From assembly GCA_913775525.1 (NCBI GenBank), contig CAJYLH010000002.1, positions 1 through 64,000 on the forward strand: 64,000 bases of DNA, given 5' to 3'. The notes beneath the pieces were generated by a model. The model saw nothing but the letters and a program-made list of their open reading frames with translations, was not told the DNA's origin and searched no databases. Of the stretch, positions 52,321 to 60,876 are shown piece after piece. This stretch comes from an uncultured Chryseobacterium sp. (GTDB lineage Bacteria > Bacteroidota > Bacteroidia > Flavobacteriales > Weeksellaceae). Position 1 is the first letter of the stretch. Each line of letters begins with the position of its first letter. Both the position numbers and the translations under genes were made by a program.

Positions 52321-53460
52321 TCATGAAATCATTTTTCTCAGCAACGGACTTTGTCTGTAGCGGTCTTCCTGGTATTCCTCATAAAGATTCTGCAGGATTC
52401 CGGAGATCTTTGCATATCCGATTTCTTCTCCCCAAGCCAGTAATCCTTTCGGATAGTTGACGCCTTTCTGCATGGCCAGTTCCAAATCTTCATCATTGGC
52501 AATGCCCAATCTTTTAGCTTCTACCGCCTCATTGATCAGCATAGAAATGATTCTCATAAAAATCTGCTGATAAAGCGAATCATCTTTCTGAGGTTCAGGT
52601 TTAGCAGCTCCTTCTGCATAATCATAGAAGCCTTTCCCGGTTTTCCGGCCGTGTAATTTGGCTTCGGACATTCTCTGCTGAAGCAGGGACGGTTTGTATT
52701 TCGGGTCGTAAAAATATTCGTTGTACACCGTTTTGGTTACTGAGAAATTGACATCCACACCGATGAGATCCATTAATTCAAAAGGGCCCATTTTAAAGTT
52801 TCCGATGGTTTTCATGGCATCATCCACCTGTTCTATGGTGGCAATGTTTTCTTCCACAATCCTAAGGGCCTCTCCATAATACGGACGGGCAATCCTGTTT
52901 ACGATAAACCCCGGAATATCTTTAGCGATAACCGGCGTTTTCCCCCAGTCTTTCATCAGGCTGTAGATTTTTTCCGGCAACGATTTTCCCGTCAGCAAAG
53001 ACGGGATTACCTCTACCAATGGCATCAGGGGTGCGGGATTAAAAAAGTGGATTCCGATGAAACGTTCAGGGTGTTTCAGTTCCGCACCGAGAGAGGTAAT
53101 GGAAATGGATGAGGTATTGGATCCGATGATACAGCTTTCGGAAACATGGTTTTCCAATTCCGTGAATACCTTCGTTTTAATTTCTTTATTTTCAATGATG
53201 GCTTCAATGATGAGTTCACAGTCTTTGAAGTCCTTCAGTTCTGTCGCGATGGAGATATTGGCTAAAATTTCAGTCATTTTCTCACCTGAAATCTTCTGCT
53301 TGTCTACCAGTTTAGTAAGTGTTTTTTCCAAGCCGAGTGTGGCGGTTTCCACCTGCTGGGCATTGGCGTCATACACCCATACTTTGCATCCGTTTGTAGC
53401 GGCTACCTGAGCAATGCCTATTCCCATGGTTCCGGCACCGATGATTCCTACATTTGTCAT
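52321..53460 (-). CDS. paaH: 3-hydroxyacyl-CoA dehydrogenase PaaH
   Basis: Oxidises 3-hydroxyadipyl-CoA to 3-oxoadipyl-CoA with NAD. A Rossmann motif opens the protein (VGIIGAGTMGIGIAQVAA) followed by the GIHFFNPAPLMPLVEVI catalytic region and two C-terminal 3HCDH helical domains (IPGFIVNRIARP; YPKGLLAWGEEIGY). 379 residues; full-length PaaH of other species is about 475, so this is the shorter form usual in Bacteroidota. The start MTNVGIIG is chosen since upstream codons are repeat DNA. Confidence 0.93.
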   Translation of the reverse strand: MTNVGIIGAGTMGIGIAQVAATNGCKVWVYDANAQQVETATLGLEKTLTKLVDKQKISGEKMTEILANISIATELKDFKDCELIIEAIIENKEIKTKVFTELENHVSESCIIGSNTSSISITSLGAELKHPERFIGIHFFNPAPLMPLVEVIPSLLTGKSLPEKIYSLMKDWGKTPVIAKDIPGFIVNRIARPYYGEALRIVEENIATIEQVDDAMKTIGNFKMGPFELMDLIGVDVNFSVTKTVYNEYFYDPKYKPSLLQQRMSEAKLHGRKTGKGFYDYAEGAAKPEPQKDDSLYQQIFMRIISMLINEAVEAKRLGIANDEDLELAMQKGVNYPKGLLAWGEEIGYAKISGILQNLYEEYQEDRYRQSPLLRKMIS

Positions 53461-53566
53461 AATGTAACAGTGTATCAATGTATCAATGTAACTATCAATT
53501 CCATACTGAGCTTATAAAAACACCTCATTGGTAAACTGCTACATTGGTACATTGTTATATTAATTC
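53461..53566. repeat. ACAATGTA micro-repeat gap, paaG/paaH
   Basis: AATGTAACAGTGTATCAATGTATCAATGTAAC faces TACATTGGTACATTGTTATATT, so the two gene ends are joined by an imperfect inverted repeat of 9-11 base units. Confidence 0.75.
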
Positions 53567-54367
53567 TTATTTCCCTTTATATTCAGGTTTTCTTTTCTGT
53601 AAAAATGCATTTACGCCTTCTATGAAATCTTCTGTTTCTGCGGCTTCCTGTTGAAGGTCGGCTTCGAGTTCCAATTGCTCTTTCAATGTGTTATTATAAG
53701 AATTGGCGAATGCTTTTTTGGTGAGCTTAAAGGCTGCAGTCGGCATGTTGGACATTCTTTCGAGAATTTCCATTGATTTTGAATTAAATTCCTCCTCTGT
53801 AAAAACCTCAGCCACAAGGCCGTAGGCTTTTGATTCCTCAGCGGATAATTTTTTACCGGTAAATGCCAGATAATTCGCCATTTGTCGACCCAATAATCTT
53901 GGTAAGAAATACGTTCCTCCGGTGTCCGGAATCAATCCGATATTAGAGAAAGCCTGGGAGAAATACGCTTTATTGTTGGCAAGTACAAAATCACAGATCA
54001 ACGCCAGCATCGCTCCGGCACCTACGGCAGGACCATTAACCAAGGCCACGACCGGTTTCTTGCAACGCGTGAGTTCCAATACCAGCGGATTGTAATAATC
54101 GGTTACGATCTTTCTAATGATATCGTGATCATGATGTTCATTCCCGGTTACAAAGGCATCGTCCAGGTTTTGACCAGAGCAGAACGCTCTTCCTCTTCCG
54201 GAAATAGCGACACAGCGAACGGCAGGATCATTGCTGCATTCTCTGATGAAATCTTTCAGATCCGAAAGCGATGGCTTGGTCAGCGCATTCATGGTTTCCG
54301 GCTGGTTGAGGTAAGCGATTTTCAGCTTTCCTTCAAAGTGCGTTTCAATATCGAGTTGGGTATACAT
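53567..54367 (-). CDS. paaG: 1,2-epoxyphenylacetyl-CoA isomerase PaaG
   Basis: A 266-residue crotonase-fold enzyme that converts the ring epoxide to oxepin-CoA. The motif RAFCSGQNLDD is the oxyanion-hole loop and ALVNGPAVGAGAMLALICDFVLA with PDTGGTYFLPRLLG matches PaaG. It lies between paaD and paaH, its usual place. The start MYTQLDIE is preferred over an upstream codon. Confidence 0.94.
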   Translation of the reverse strand: MYTQLDIETHFEGKLKIAYLNQPETMNALTKPSLSDLKDFIRECSNDPAVRCVAISGRGRAFCSGQNLDDAFVTGNEHHDHDIIRKIVTDYYNPLVLELTRCKKPVVALVNGPAVGAGAMLALICDFVLANNKAYFSQAFSNIGLIPDTGGTYFLPRLLGRQMANYLAFTGKKLSAEESKAYGLVAEVFTEEEFNSKSMEILERMSNMPTAAFKLTKKAFANSYNNTLKEQLELEADLQQEAAETEDFIEGVNAFLQKRKPEYKGK

Positions 54368-54542
54368 AGTTTTATTTTTATGATTAAACAAATATAAAAT
54401 AATGTAACAATGTACCAGTACAATAATCTATCAATATACCAGTTTAACAATGTAATACTTATAATTCGGTCTGAATTTTATTGGTAATTTTCTACATTGA
54501 TGTATTGTTACATTGGTATATTTTTACATTGTTATATTAATT
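54368..54542. repeat. ACAATGTA micro-repeat gap, paaD/paaG
   Basis: The longest example of the family: AATGTAACAATGTACCAGTACAATAAT... and CAATATACCAGTTTAACAATGTAA on the left face TACATTGATGTATTGTTACATTGGTATATT...ACATTGTTATATT on the right. Confidence 0.8.
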
Positions 54543-55007
54543 TTAGTGGCATTTAAAATAATCAAACGGCTCAAGGCAGTCCAGGCATTGGTAGGAAGCC
54601 TTACACAAGGTCGATCCAAACCTGCTGATCTGCTTGGTGTGCTCCGAACCACAGCGTGGACATTTTTTCGGCTTTCCGATATGATGCTCGTCGGCTCCTT
54701 TTTCGGGTGGAGTGATTCCGTAAACCCTCAGCTTTTCCCGGGCTTCATCCGTGAGCCAGTCGGTTGTCCAGATCGGGAACATTTTGGTCACCACTTTTGC
54801 GTCCCAGCCGTTTTCCTTCATGATTTTGATAATGTCTTCCTCGATGGTAAACATAGCGGGACAGGCAGAATACGTGGGCGTAATGATAACTTCACAGGAA
54901 TTTTCCCCGGTTATTTTCGCTTCCCGTACAATGCCCAGTTCCACGATGTTGATTACCGGAATTTCCGGATCGGGAACCATTTCTAATATGTCTAAAGGAT
55001 TTCTCAA
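54543..55007 (-). CDS. paaD: Phenylacetyl-CoA epoxidase subunit PaaD
   Basis: A 154-residue DUF59-type maturation subunit with the conserved opening VPDPEIPVINIVELGIV and a C-terminal metal-binding part CPRCGSEHT...CLDCLEPFDYF. PaaD helps assemble or reactivate the diiron epoxidase. It follows paaC in the epoxidase operon. Confidence 0.95.
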   Translation of the reverse strand: MRNPLDILEMVPDPEIPVINIVELGIVREAKITGENSCEVIITPTYSACPAMFTIEEDIIKIMKENGWDAKVVTKMFPIWTTDWLTDEAREKLRVYGITPPEKGADEHHIGKPKKCPRCGSEHTKQISRFGSTLCKASYQCLDCLEPFDYFKCH

Positions 55008-55112
55008 TCTTTTTTAATTCTGAAAAGTTTTAAACGCAAAGTGCGCTAAGTTTTTTTGACAACTACTTGTTTTTAAGTTCGCAAAGGCGTTCTACTCAGC
55101 AAAGCCATCAAA

Positions 55113-55174
55113 GTATAATTTTAACAACAGTACAGATTGTTACATTGTGAAACTGCTGCATTGTTCCATTAATC
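55113..55174. repeat. ACAATGTA micro-repeats before paaC end
   Basis: A weaker copy of the family in the paaC/paaD gap, with ACAGATTGTTACATTGTG and TGCATTGTTCCATTAATC units; the left part of the gap is plain AT-rich DNA. Confidence 0.55.
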
Positions 55175-55924
55175 TTACCAAGTACATCCCGGATACGCTC
55201 TCTGCATATATTGCAGTTCGCAAAGCATAAATCCGAAATATTCCGTATGATATCCGGTTCTGGATTTCGGCTGCATGAAAGGATTGGTTGGATATTCCAA
55301 TCCGTATTCAGCAAAATCTTTCTGGGTAATTGCCAAAAATTCTTCGTAAAGAGCATCCGTGTTTGGGGCGATATTTAGAGCAACCAAATCCTCTTCACCT
55401 TCTGTTTTGGCAAATAATCCTTTCGTGTATTCCCAGATGTTTTCAATGGCTTTCACCAGTCGGGATTTGCTTTCTTCCGTTCCCTGGGCGAAAATTTTCA
55501 TCCACGAAGCAGCGTGGGTGTAATGATACCGTACCTCTTTCAGAGACTTCTGGGCAATAGCGGCCAATTCTTCATTTGCCGAATTGGACAATGCTTCATA
55601 CATCAGCTTTTGGTATACTGCGAAAACATAGACTTTCAGAATGGTATGGGCATAATCTTCATTGGGAAGCTCAACCCAGTGGGCATTGACATATTCGTGC
55701 TCGTATCTTAAGAAAGCCAGATCGTCTTCGGTCTTACCGTTATCGATAACCCTTGAAGCGTACACATAAAAGTTATTGGCCTGCCCCAGTTCATCCAGCG
55801 CGATATTCGTTAACGCAATATCTTCTTCCAGATAAGGTCCTTCCCCGCACCATGCCGATAAGCGCTGCCCCATAATGAAGCTATCATCTGCCAGTTTTAA
55901 TAAATAATTGTATAATGGGTTCAT
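55175..55924 (-). CDS. paaC: Phenylacetyl-CoA epoxidase subunit PaaC
   Basis: The structural partner of PaaA in the ring-epoxidising multicomponent monooxygenase. This 249-residue ferritin-like helical protein has the PaaC signature LAWCGEGPYLEEDIALTNIALDELGQA-type segment (here SAWCGEGPYLEED). It lacks a full diiron site, as in other PaaC. The start MNPLYNYLLKLADD is used; 13 upstream in-frame codons come from repeat DNA. Confidence 0.95.
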   Translation of the reverse strand: MNPLYNYLLKLADDSFIMGQRLSAWCGEGPYLEEDIALTNIALDELGQANNFYVYASRVIDNGKTEDDLAFLRYEHEYVNAHWVELPNEDYAHTILKVYVFAVYQKLMYEALSNSANEELAAIAQKSLKEVRYHYTHAASWMKIFAQGTEESKSRLVKAIENIWEYTKGLFAKTEGEEDLVALNIAPNTDALYEEFLAITQKDFAEYGLEYPTNPFMQPKSRTGYHTEYFGFMLCELQYMQRAYPGCTW

Positions 55925-55993
55925 TATTTTAGCTTTTGGCTTTTGGCGTATAGCTTTTGGCAAATGGCAAGAAGCTAACAGCCAACTGCTGTT
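55925..55993. repeat. GCTTTTGGC micro-repeats, paaB/paaC gap
   Basis: Repeated units AGCTTTTGGC (three near-identical copies from about 55930 to 55960) end with AAGCTAACAGCCAACTGCTGTT, which partly complements them. A further gap-filling repeat type in the paa cluster. Confidence 0.65.
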
Positions 55994-56275
55994 TTACATA
56001 TTTTTTACATCGTTCGGGATATCATAGAAAGTCGGGTGACGGTACAGTTTATCGTCTGCCGGATCGAAGAATGCTTCTTTATCCACGCCTTCCGAAGTCA
56101 CTATATATTTGCTCGGCACTACCCAAACAGAAGTTCCTTCTTTTCTTCTGGTATAAACGTCTCTCGCATTCTGCAACGCCATTTCGGCAGTCGGTGCCTG
56201 TACGATTCCTACGTGTTTGTGGGACAATCCCGGTTTAGTCTGAATAAACACTTCCCACATATCTAAATTTGCCAT
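55994..56275 (-). CDS. paaB: Phenylacetyl-CoA epoxidase subunit PaaB
   Basis: A 93-residue subunit that links the PaaAC dimers. The sequence MWEVFIQTKPGLSHKHVGIVQAP and SVWVVPSKYI are the PaaB signature. MANLDMW is chosen as start because the nine codons before it are repeat-derived. Confidence 0.95.
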   Translation of the reverse strand: MANLDMWEVFIQTKPGLSHKHVGIVQAPTAEMALQNARDVYTRRKEGTSVWVVPSKYIVTSEGVDKEAFFDPADDKLYRHPTFYDIPNDVKNM

Positions 56276-56388
56276 ATTCAAATTAATTTTACAATGTATC
56301 AATGTACCAATTTTACTCCATGAAATGCTTCGACAAGCTCAGCATGACAATAATTGTTACATTTTTACATTGGTATATTGTTACATGA
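56276..56388. repeat. ACAATGTA micro-repeats plus a dispersed CTTCGACAAGCTCAGC element
   Basis: AATTTTACAATGTATCAATGTACCAA faces TTGTTACATTTTTACATTGGTATATTGTTACATG. Between the arms, 56328-56349 carries CTTCGACAAGCTCAGCATGACA, a sequence type that recurs in many Bacteroidota intergenic regions. Confidence 0.7.
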
Positions 56389-57327
56389 TTATATTACTTC
56401 TTTTTGTTGTTTCTCTGCAAAAGCGGCAGCTGCTTCTTTCACCCAGGCGTTTTCTCTCTGCGCCTTTCTTTTGGTTTCGATGCGTTTTTTGTTGCATGGC
56501 CCGTTTCCTTTCAGGATTTCCATAAATTCATCCCATGGCAGTTCCCCGAAATCATAATGCTGTCTTTCTTCATTCCATTTCAGGTCTTTATCCGGAATGG
56601 TAAGGCCTAAGAATTCAGCCTGGGAAACCGTAACATCAACAAAACGCTGACGAAGGCTGTCGTTGCTTTCTCTTTTCACCCGGTAATTCATTGAGATTTT
56701 GGAGTTTGGTGAACTGTCGTCATTCGGGCCGAACATCATCAGTGCCGGCCACCAAAAACGGTTTAGGGAAGCCTGCGCCATTTCTTTCTGCTGCTTGGTT
56801 CCGCGGCAAAGGGCCATCAGTATTTCATATCCCTGTCTTTGGTGGAAAGATTCTTCCTTACAGATCTTCACCATTGCTCTGGAATAAGGCCCGTAAGAAT
56901 TTCCCATCAGCATCACCTGGTTCATGATCGCGGCACCGTCTACCAGCCACCCGATCGCGCCTATATCCGCCCAGCTCAACGTAGGATAATTGAAGATGCT
57001 TGAATATTTAGCTTTTCCGGATAGCATATCTTCATAGGTCGCATCACGGTCAGCCCTGATGCTTCCGTCCCCTAAAGTTTCGGTAGCGGAATACAGGTAC
57101 AATCCGTGTCCTGCCTCATCCTGAACTTTAGCCAGCAAAGCCATTTTCCTTCTCAATGAAGGAGCCCTGGAAATCCAGTTCGCTTCCGGCAGCATCCCTA
57201 CGATTTCAGAGTGCGCATGCTGGGAGATCTGGCGAACCAAAAGTTTCCTGTAATCATCAGGCATTACATCTTTCGGTTCCACTTTATTTTCGTCGTGTAC
57301 GTATTGTACGAATTTTTCTAAGTCCAT
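56389..57327 (-). CDS. paaA: Phenylacetyl-CoA epoxidase catalytic subunit PaaA
   Basis: The diiron subunit that inserts oxygen into the aromatic ring of phenylacetyl-CoA. At 312 residues it fits the family, with carboxylate/His ligands visible in [18 protein letters not shown] and [14 protein letters not shown]. Reductant comes through PaaE, encoded upstream. The gap to paaE (96 bases) is filled with inverted repeat DNA. Confidence 0.97.
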   Translation of the reverse strand: MDLEKFVQYVHDENKVEPKDVMPDDYRKLLVRQISQHAHSEIVGMLPEANWISRAPSLRRKMALLAKVQDEAGHGLYLYSATETLGDGSIRADRDATYEDMLSGKAKYSSIFNYPTLSWADIGAIGWLVDGAAIMNQVMLMGNSYGPYSRAMVKICKEESFHQRQGYEILMALCRGTKQQKEMAQASLNRFWWPALMMFGPNDDSSPNSKISMNYRVKRESNDSLRQRFVDVTVSQAEFLGLTIPDKDLKWNEERQHYDFGELPWDEFMEILKGNGPCNKKRIETKRKAQRENAWVKEAAAAFAEKQQKEVI

Positions 57328-57423
57328 AATTAAAATTTTTTAAATTTTAAAATGTAGCAATGTATCAGTTGAACAGTCTGACAATTATTGTTACATTGGT
57401 AGACTGTTAAATTGGTATATTAA
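57328..57423. repeat. ACAATGTA micro-repeat gap, paaE/paaA
   Basis: AATGTAGCAATGTATCAGTTGAACAGTCTGACAA opposes TTGTTACATTGGTAGACTGTTAAATTGGTATATT, an imperfect inverted repeat covering most of the gap. Confidence 0.75.
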
Positions 57424-58509
57424 TTACACATCATAATTCAGCATCACCACATTGGTCGTCGGGTGGCACTGGCAGGTCAGTACATAGCCACGGGCTACTT
57501 CTTCTTCGGTAAGCGCGTAGTTCTTTTCCATGAAGACTTCCCCTTCCAGAACTTCGGCTTTACACGTACAGCACACTCCTCCTTTGCAGGCAAACGGCAC
57601 CGGAAGATTGTCCTTTAATGCTTTATCTAAGATACTTTCTTTTTTTGAGTTGAGATGGAACGAGTATTCATCGTCATCAATGATCACCGTTACCATACTT
57701 TCAATATTGGCAATGGCTTTGAATTCATCGCTCATCTCTTCTGAATTTTCTTCATCCGGAGCGGTAAAATATTCAAATAAGACCTGGATAGCCGGTACTT
57801 TTTTGTCCTTCTTCAGATAATCGGCCACACCTTTGATCATTTCCGAAGGACCGCAGATGAAATAGGTCGCTTCCTTGACATCGATCTCAGGATGCCTTTC
57901 AAAAAGCTGCTCCAGCTTATCCGGACAAATCCTTCCTTCAAACAGTTCATCTTCATGTTTCTCGCGGCTTACCAGGTAAATGACTTTCAGCCTTCCATTG
58001 AATTTCTGCACCAATGACTCGATCTCCGCTTTCTTCATGACATGGTTCATGCTTCGATTGCTGTAAAACAGATACGCATTGGAATCCGGCTCCTGATATA
58101 AACTTTCTTTGATGTTGGAAAGCACCGGGCTGATCCCGCTTCCCGCGGCCAGTCCGATATAGGTTTTCACGTTGGTCGGGTGATACGAAGTATTGAAACC
58201 GCCCATCGGAGGCATTACTTCCAGCACTTCATCCATGTGAAGGTGTTCGTTGAAATATCCGGAAACCTTTCCGCCTTCCAGCAGCTTGACCAATACTTCC
58301 AGCGTATTACTTTTTTCGCTGGGTGCATTGCAGATGGAATAAGACCGCCGTTCTTCATTTCCGTCGATCATCATGCGGAAGTTAAGATACTGCCCCTGCT
58401 TGAACCTGAATTTATCCTTCAGCTCCTCAGGAATTTCCACGGCTACATTTACGGCATCCGCTGTATCTTTCTGAACCTTTACGGTTTTTAGTTTATAAAA
58501 TGAATTCAT
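57424..58509 (-). CDS. paaE: Phenylacetyl-CoA epoxidase reductase PaaE
   Basis: Transfers electrons from NADPH to PaaA. The 361-residue protein has a FAD-binding domain (RSYSICNAP), an NAD(P) domain (GLAAGSGISPVLSNI...YFICGPSEMI) and a C-terminal plant-type 2Fe-2S ferredoxin domain (ACKGGVCCTCKAEV and LTCQCHP). Start ATG at 58509 shares one base with the paaK stop (TAATG), so the two are translationally coupled. Confidence 0.96.
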   Translation of the reverse strand: MNSFYKLKTVKVQKDTADAVNVAVEIPEELKDKFRFKQGQYLNFRMMIDGNEERRSYSICNAPSEKSNTLEVLVKLLEGGKVSGYFNEHLHMDEVLEVMPPMGGFNTSYHPTNVKTYIGLAAGSGISPVLSNIKESLYQEPDSNAYLFYSNRSMNHVMKKAEIESLVQKFNGRLKVIYLVSREKHEDELFEGRICPDKLEQLFERHPEIDVKEATYFICGPSEMIKGVADYLKKDKKVPAIQVLFEYFTAPDEENSEEMSDEFKAIANIESMVTVIIDDDEYSFHLNSKKESILDKALKDNLPVPFACKGGVCCTCKAEVLEGEVFMEKNYALTEEEVARGYVLTCQCHPTTNVVMLNYDV

Positions 58510-59825
58510 TATCTTTTGAGTATTCTGTTGATTTTTCCGCCTTCGCATTTCGGCAGGCTGTCCTGGGCGTGAATTTTCACCGCAGTGGTAATGCCTACCC
58601 GTTTTTTTATTTCGTGTTCTATATTTTTTCCGAAATTTCCGACAAAAGTAAGATATTCGGCGGTATCCTGTTGCAGGTGGGAGGATTTTATAAAATCAGC
58701 ATCGATTTCCACGTCGATATCCAGTGCCACGCACATCTGTTCTTTTTCTACCGGCGTAAGGTAATAATTCGGAACCACTCCCGGAACATGTGAAAACGCT
58801 TCTTCGATCTGGCTCGGATATACATTAACACCTCTTACGATCAGCATATCGTCTGCCCTTCCAAGGATCGGTTTCATTTTCACCATGGTCCGTTTTCCTT
58901 TTTCGTCGTAATACAGACTGGTGATGTCGTTGGTCCAATACCGCAGCAGCGGCATGGCTTTCTTTGTTAAAGTCGTTATCACCAGAACGCCTTCTTCTCC
59001 GGAAGGAACCGGCTGTTTGGTGATGGGATCTAAAATTTCCGGATAAAAATGGTCTTCCCAGATATAGGATCCGCCCTTTTCTTCAAAATCTTCCACTGAA
59101 ACTCCGGGACCGATAATTTCGCTGAGCCCGTAAATATTAGTAGCGTGAACACCCAGTCTTTCTTCTATATGATGCCTGATGATTTCTGTCCACGGTTCTG
59201 AACCGAGCACCGCATATTTCAGGCTGATCTCTTCAGGAGAAATTCCCCTCCTTGTCAGTTCGTCCGCAATTGTTAAGGCATAGGAAGGTGAACAGCAAAG
59301 GACTTCAGGTTTGAAATCCATGATCAGGTCAACCTGTCTTGAAGTCATTCCCCCTGAGATGGGGAGGACGCTCATTCCCAGCTTTTCAGCTCCGTAATGA
59401 AGTCCAAGCCCGCCGGTGAAAATGCCGTAACCATACGCATTATGCAGCTGCATTCCCGGTCGGGCTCCTGCTGCATTCAGTGAACGGGCAACCACTTCAC
59501 TGAACAATTCGACATCTTCTTTGGTATATCCCACGACAGTCGGTTTACCGGTTGTCCCGCTGGAGCAGTGGATCCGCTGCAGCTCATTCTTCGGAACCGT
59601 GCATAATCCGAACGGATAGTTATCTCTTAAATCCTGTTTGTAGGTAATCGGCAGTTTAGCAATGTCTTCAATGGATCCAATATCTTCTGGTAAAAGTCCG
59701 GCCTCCATCATTTTCCCTGCATAAAACTCCGATTTCTCACCCAGATACCGTACCAAATTAACCAGCCGCTTAGACTGTAAAGCCCGCAACTGATCCAATT
59801 GTAAATATTCCACTGAAAAATCCAT
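58509..59825 (-). CDS. paaK: Phenylacetate-CoA ligase
   Basis: Activates phenylacetate to phenylacetyl-CoA with ATP, the entry step of the pathway. The 438-residue length is normal; the phosphate-binding loop is CSSGTTGKPTVVGYT and the adenylate region includes YGLSEIIGPGVS. It is the first gene of the epoxidase transcript, with a promoter and palindromic operator directly upstream. MDFSVEYLQLDQL is the start. Confidence 0.97.
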   Translation of the reverse strand: MDFSVEYLQLDQLRALQSKRLVNLVRYLGEKSEFYAGKMMEAGLLPEDIGSIEDIAKLPITYKQDLRDNYPFGLCTVPKNELQRIHCSSGTTGKPTVVGYTKEDVELFSEVVARSLNAAGARPGMQLHNAYGYGIFTGGLGLHYGAEKLGMSVLPISGGMTSRQVDLIMDFKPEVLCCSPSYALTIADELTRRGISPEEISLKYAVLGSEPWTEIIRHHIEERLGVHATNIYGLSEIIGPGVSVEDFEEKGGSYIWEDHFYPEILDPITKQPVPSGEEGVLVITTLTKKAMPLLRYWTNDITSLYYDEKGKRTMVKMKPILGRADDMLIVRGVNVYPSQIEEAFSHVPGVVPNYYLTPVEKEQMCVALDIDVEIDADFIKSSHLQQDTAEYLTFVGNFGKNIEHEIKKRVGITTAVKIHAQDSLPKCEGGKINRILKR

Positions 59826-59839
59826 ATCAACTAAACTAA

Positions 59840-59853
59840 CTAACATTTGTTAG
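59840..59853. promoter_or_regulatory. Palindromic operator at the paaK promoter
   Basis: CTAACA-TT-TGTTAG is a perfect 6-bp-arm palindrome, just downstream of the -7 element and 15 bases before the paaK ATG. Location over the expected start of transcription suits repression by the TetR protein encoded at 60298-60876. Relief by phenylacetyl-CoA is the known logic of PaaR in other phyla and is inference here. Confidence 0.65.
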
Positions 59854-59856
59854 GTG

Positions 59857-59888
59857 TAAATGTAAAAAGATTTTTTGTTTCTGCCAAA
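59857..59888 (-). promoter_or_regulatory. Candidate paaK promoter
   Basis: On the minus strand, TTTG (59888-59885) and TACATTTA (59864-59857) are separated by 20 bases, close to the Bacteroidota -33 TTTG and -7 TAnnTTTG pattern. The operator follows 3 bases downstream. Confidence 0.6.
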
Positions 59889-60297
59889 TTTTTATGATTT
59901 TCGTCATGTGGACTTTTACGATTCAGGAAGATGAGACTCAACACATAAAAAATACGAGATTTTAAGGTAAAGCTTTGCGCACATTTTAAAGCACATGAGA
60001 AATAAAATTTTTGATTTTATCGTTATTGCATCAAACCGTACGGTCGCTGAGCGGAGCCGAAGACGCACTATTATCTATGAAACCTAAAGCAGTCTGTTGA
60101 AAAATTTTAACCACAAAAGCGGCAAAAGATATTTACGGTGTTTTATGAAGTCGATTACAAAGTGTGCAGAAGATCACAAAAGCTTTTAAAAATCTTTGAT
60201 TTTTTTTCTGATGTGCTCTAAAATATTTTCAGTCTATCTAAAATCGCTCTGCGACTTATGTGTTCAAATAAACGAAACCATCCATGAAAAGCCAGTT
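59889..60297. other. Gap between paaK promoter and TetR gene
   Basis: AT-rich non-coding DNA. At 60041-60062 it carries CGGTCGCTGAGCGGAGCCGAAG, a relative of the CTTCGACAAGCTCAGC element at 56328 in inverse orientation and of a type dispersed in many Bacteroidota genomes. No convincing gene. Confidence 0.5.
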
Positions 60298-60876
60298 CTA
60301 GCCATTATGTTTTCCCAAAAGACCAAACAGGATCTTATCCCGTATTTCATCAGTGATCTCCGTGGTGGATTCTGTATTCCTTTTGAACCAGAAATAGGAA
60401 TTGTTGAGGGTATGGAGGATAAACCTTGTGGTGAAAGATGGCGAACGGAGTTCCCATTGTTCATCTTCGTAAATATCAGCGATCATCTGTTCTACTTCCT
60501 GCTGGTAATTTTTCCTCAGCTCCACAAATTCTGGCAGCCGTTCTTCAAGATGCTTCCATTCATTGGAATAGATATGGGTAACATCACGGTTCTGAAGGAC
60601 AACGGATAAATGCTTTTCAATAAACAGGTTCAGTTTTTCCTGTGGAGCAATGTCCCTATTTTTTACCTGCTGAAGCTCATCGAAAAATTTCTGTGCAATC
60701 CCGAAACATATCCACTCCAGGATTTCTTCTTTGGAACGGATATGTGCGTACAGGGAGGCAGCTTTGATATTCAGGCGTGTCGCAAGGTCACGGACAGAAC
60801 TTCCCATATACCCTTTCTCTTTGAAAAGTTCTACGGCAACCTCTAATATTTTCTTTTGTTTTTCTTTAAGTTCCAT
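60298..60876 (-). CDS. TetR/AcrR family regulator, probable PaaR
   Basis: A 192-residue TetR repressor: N-terminal HTH (KKILEVAVELFKEKGYMGSSVRDLATRLNIKAASLYAHIRSKEEIL) and a helical ligand domain. Its place directly upstream of paaK, with a palindromic site on the paaK promoter, suggests it controls the phenylacetate cluster. No matching palindrome is seen at its own start, so autoregulation is not supported. MELKEKQ is the start, 25 codons inside the longest frame. Confidence 0.88.
   Translation of the reverse strand: MELKEKQKKILEVAVELFKEKGYMGSSVRDLATRLNIKAASLYAHIRSKEEILEWICFGIAQKFFDELQQVKNRDIAPQEKLNLFIEKHLSVVLQNRDVTHIYSNEWKHLEERLPEFVELRKNYQQEVEQMIADIYEDEQWELRSPSFTTRFILHTLNNSYFWFKRNTESTTEITDEIRDKILFGLLGKHNG

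Noticed and set aside
60196-60609. A 137-codon plus-strand ORF opposite the TetR gene
   Set aside because: The minus strand encodes a clear TetR helix-turn-helix protein across the same bases.
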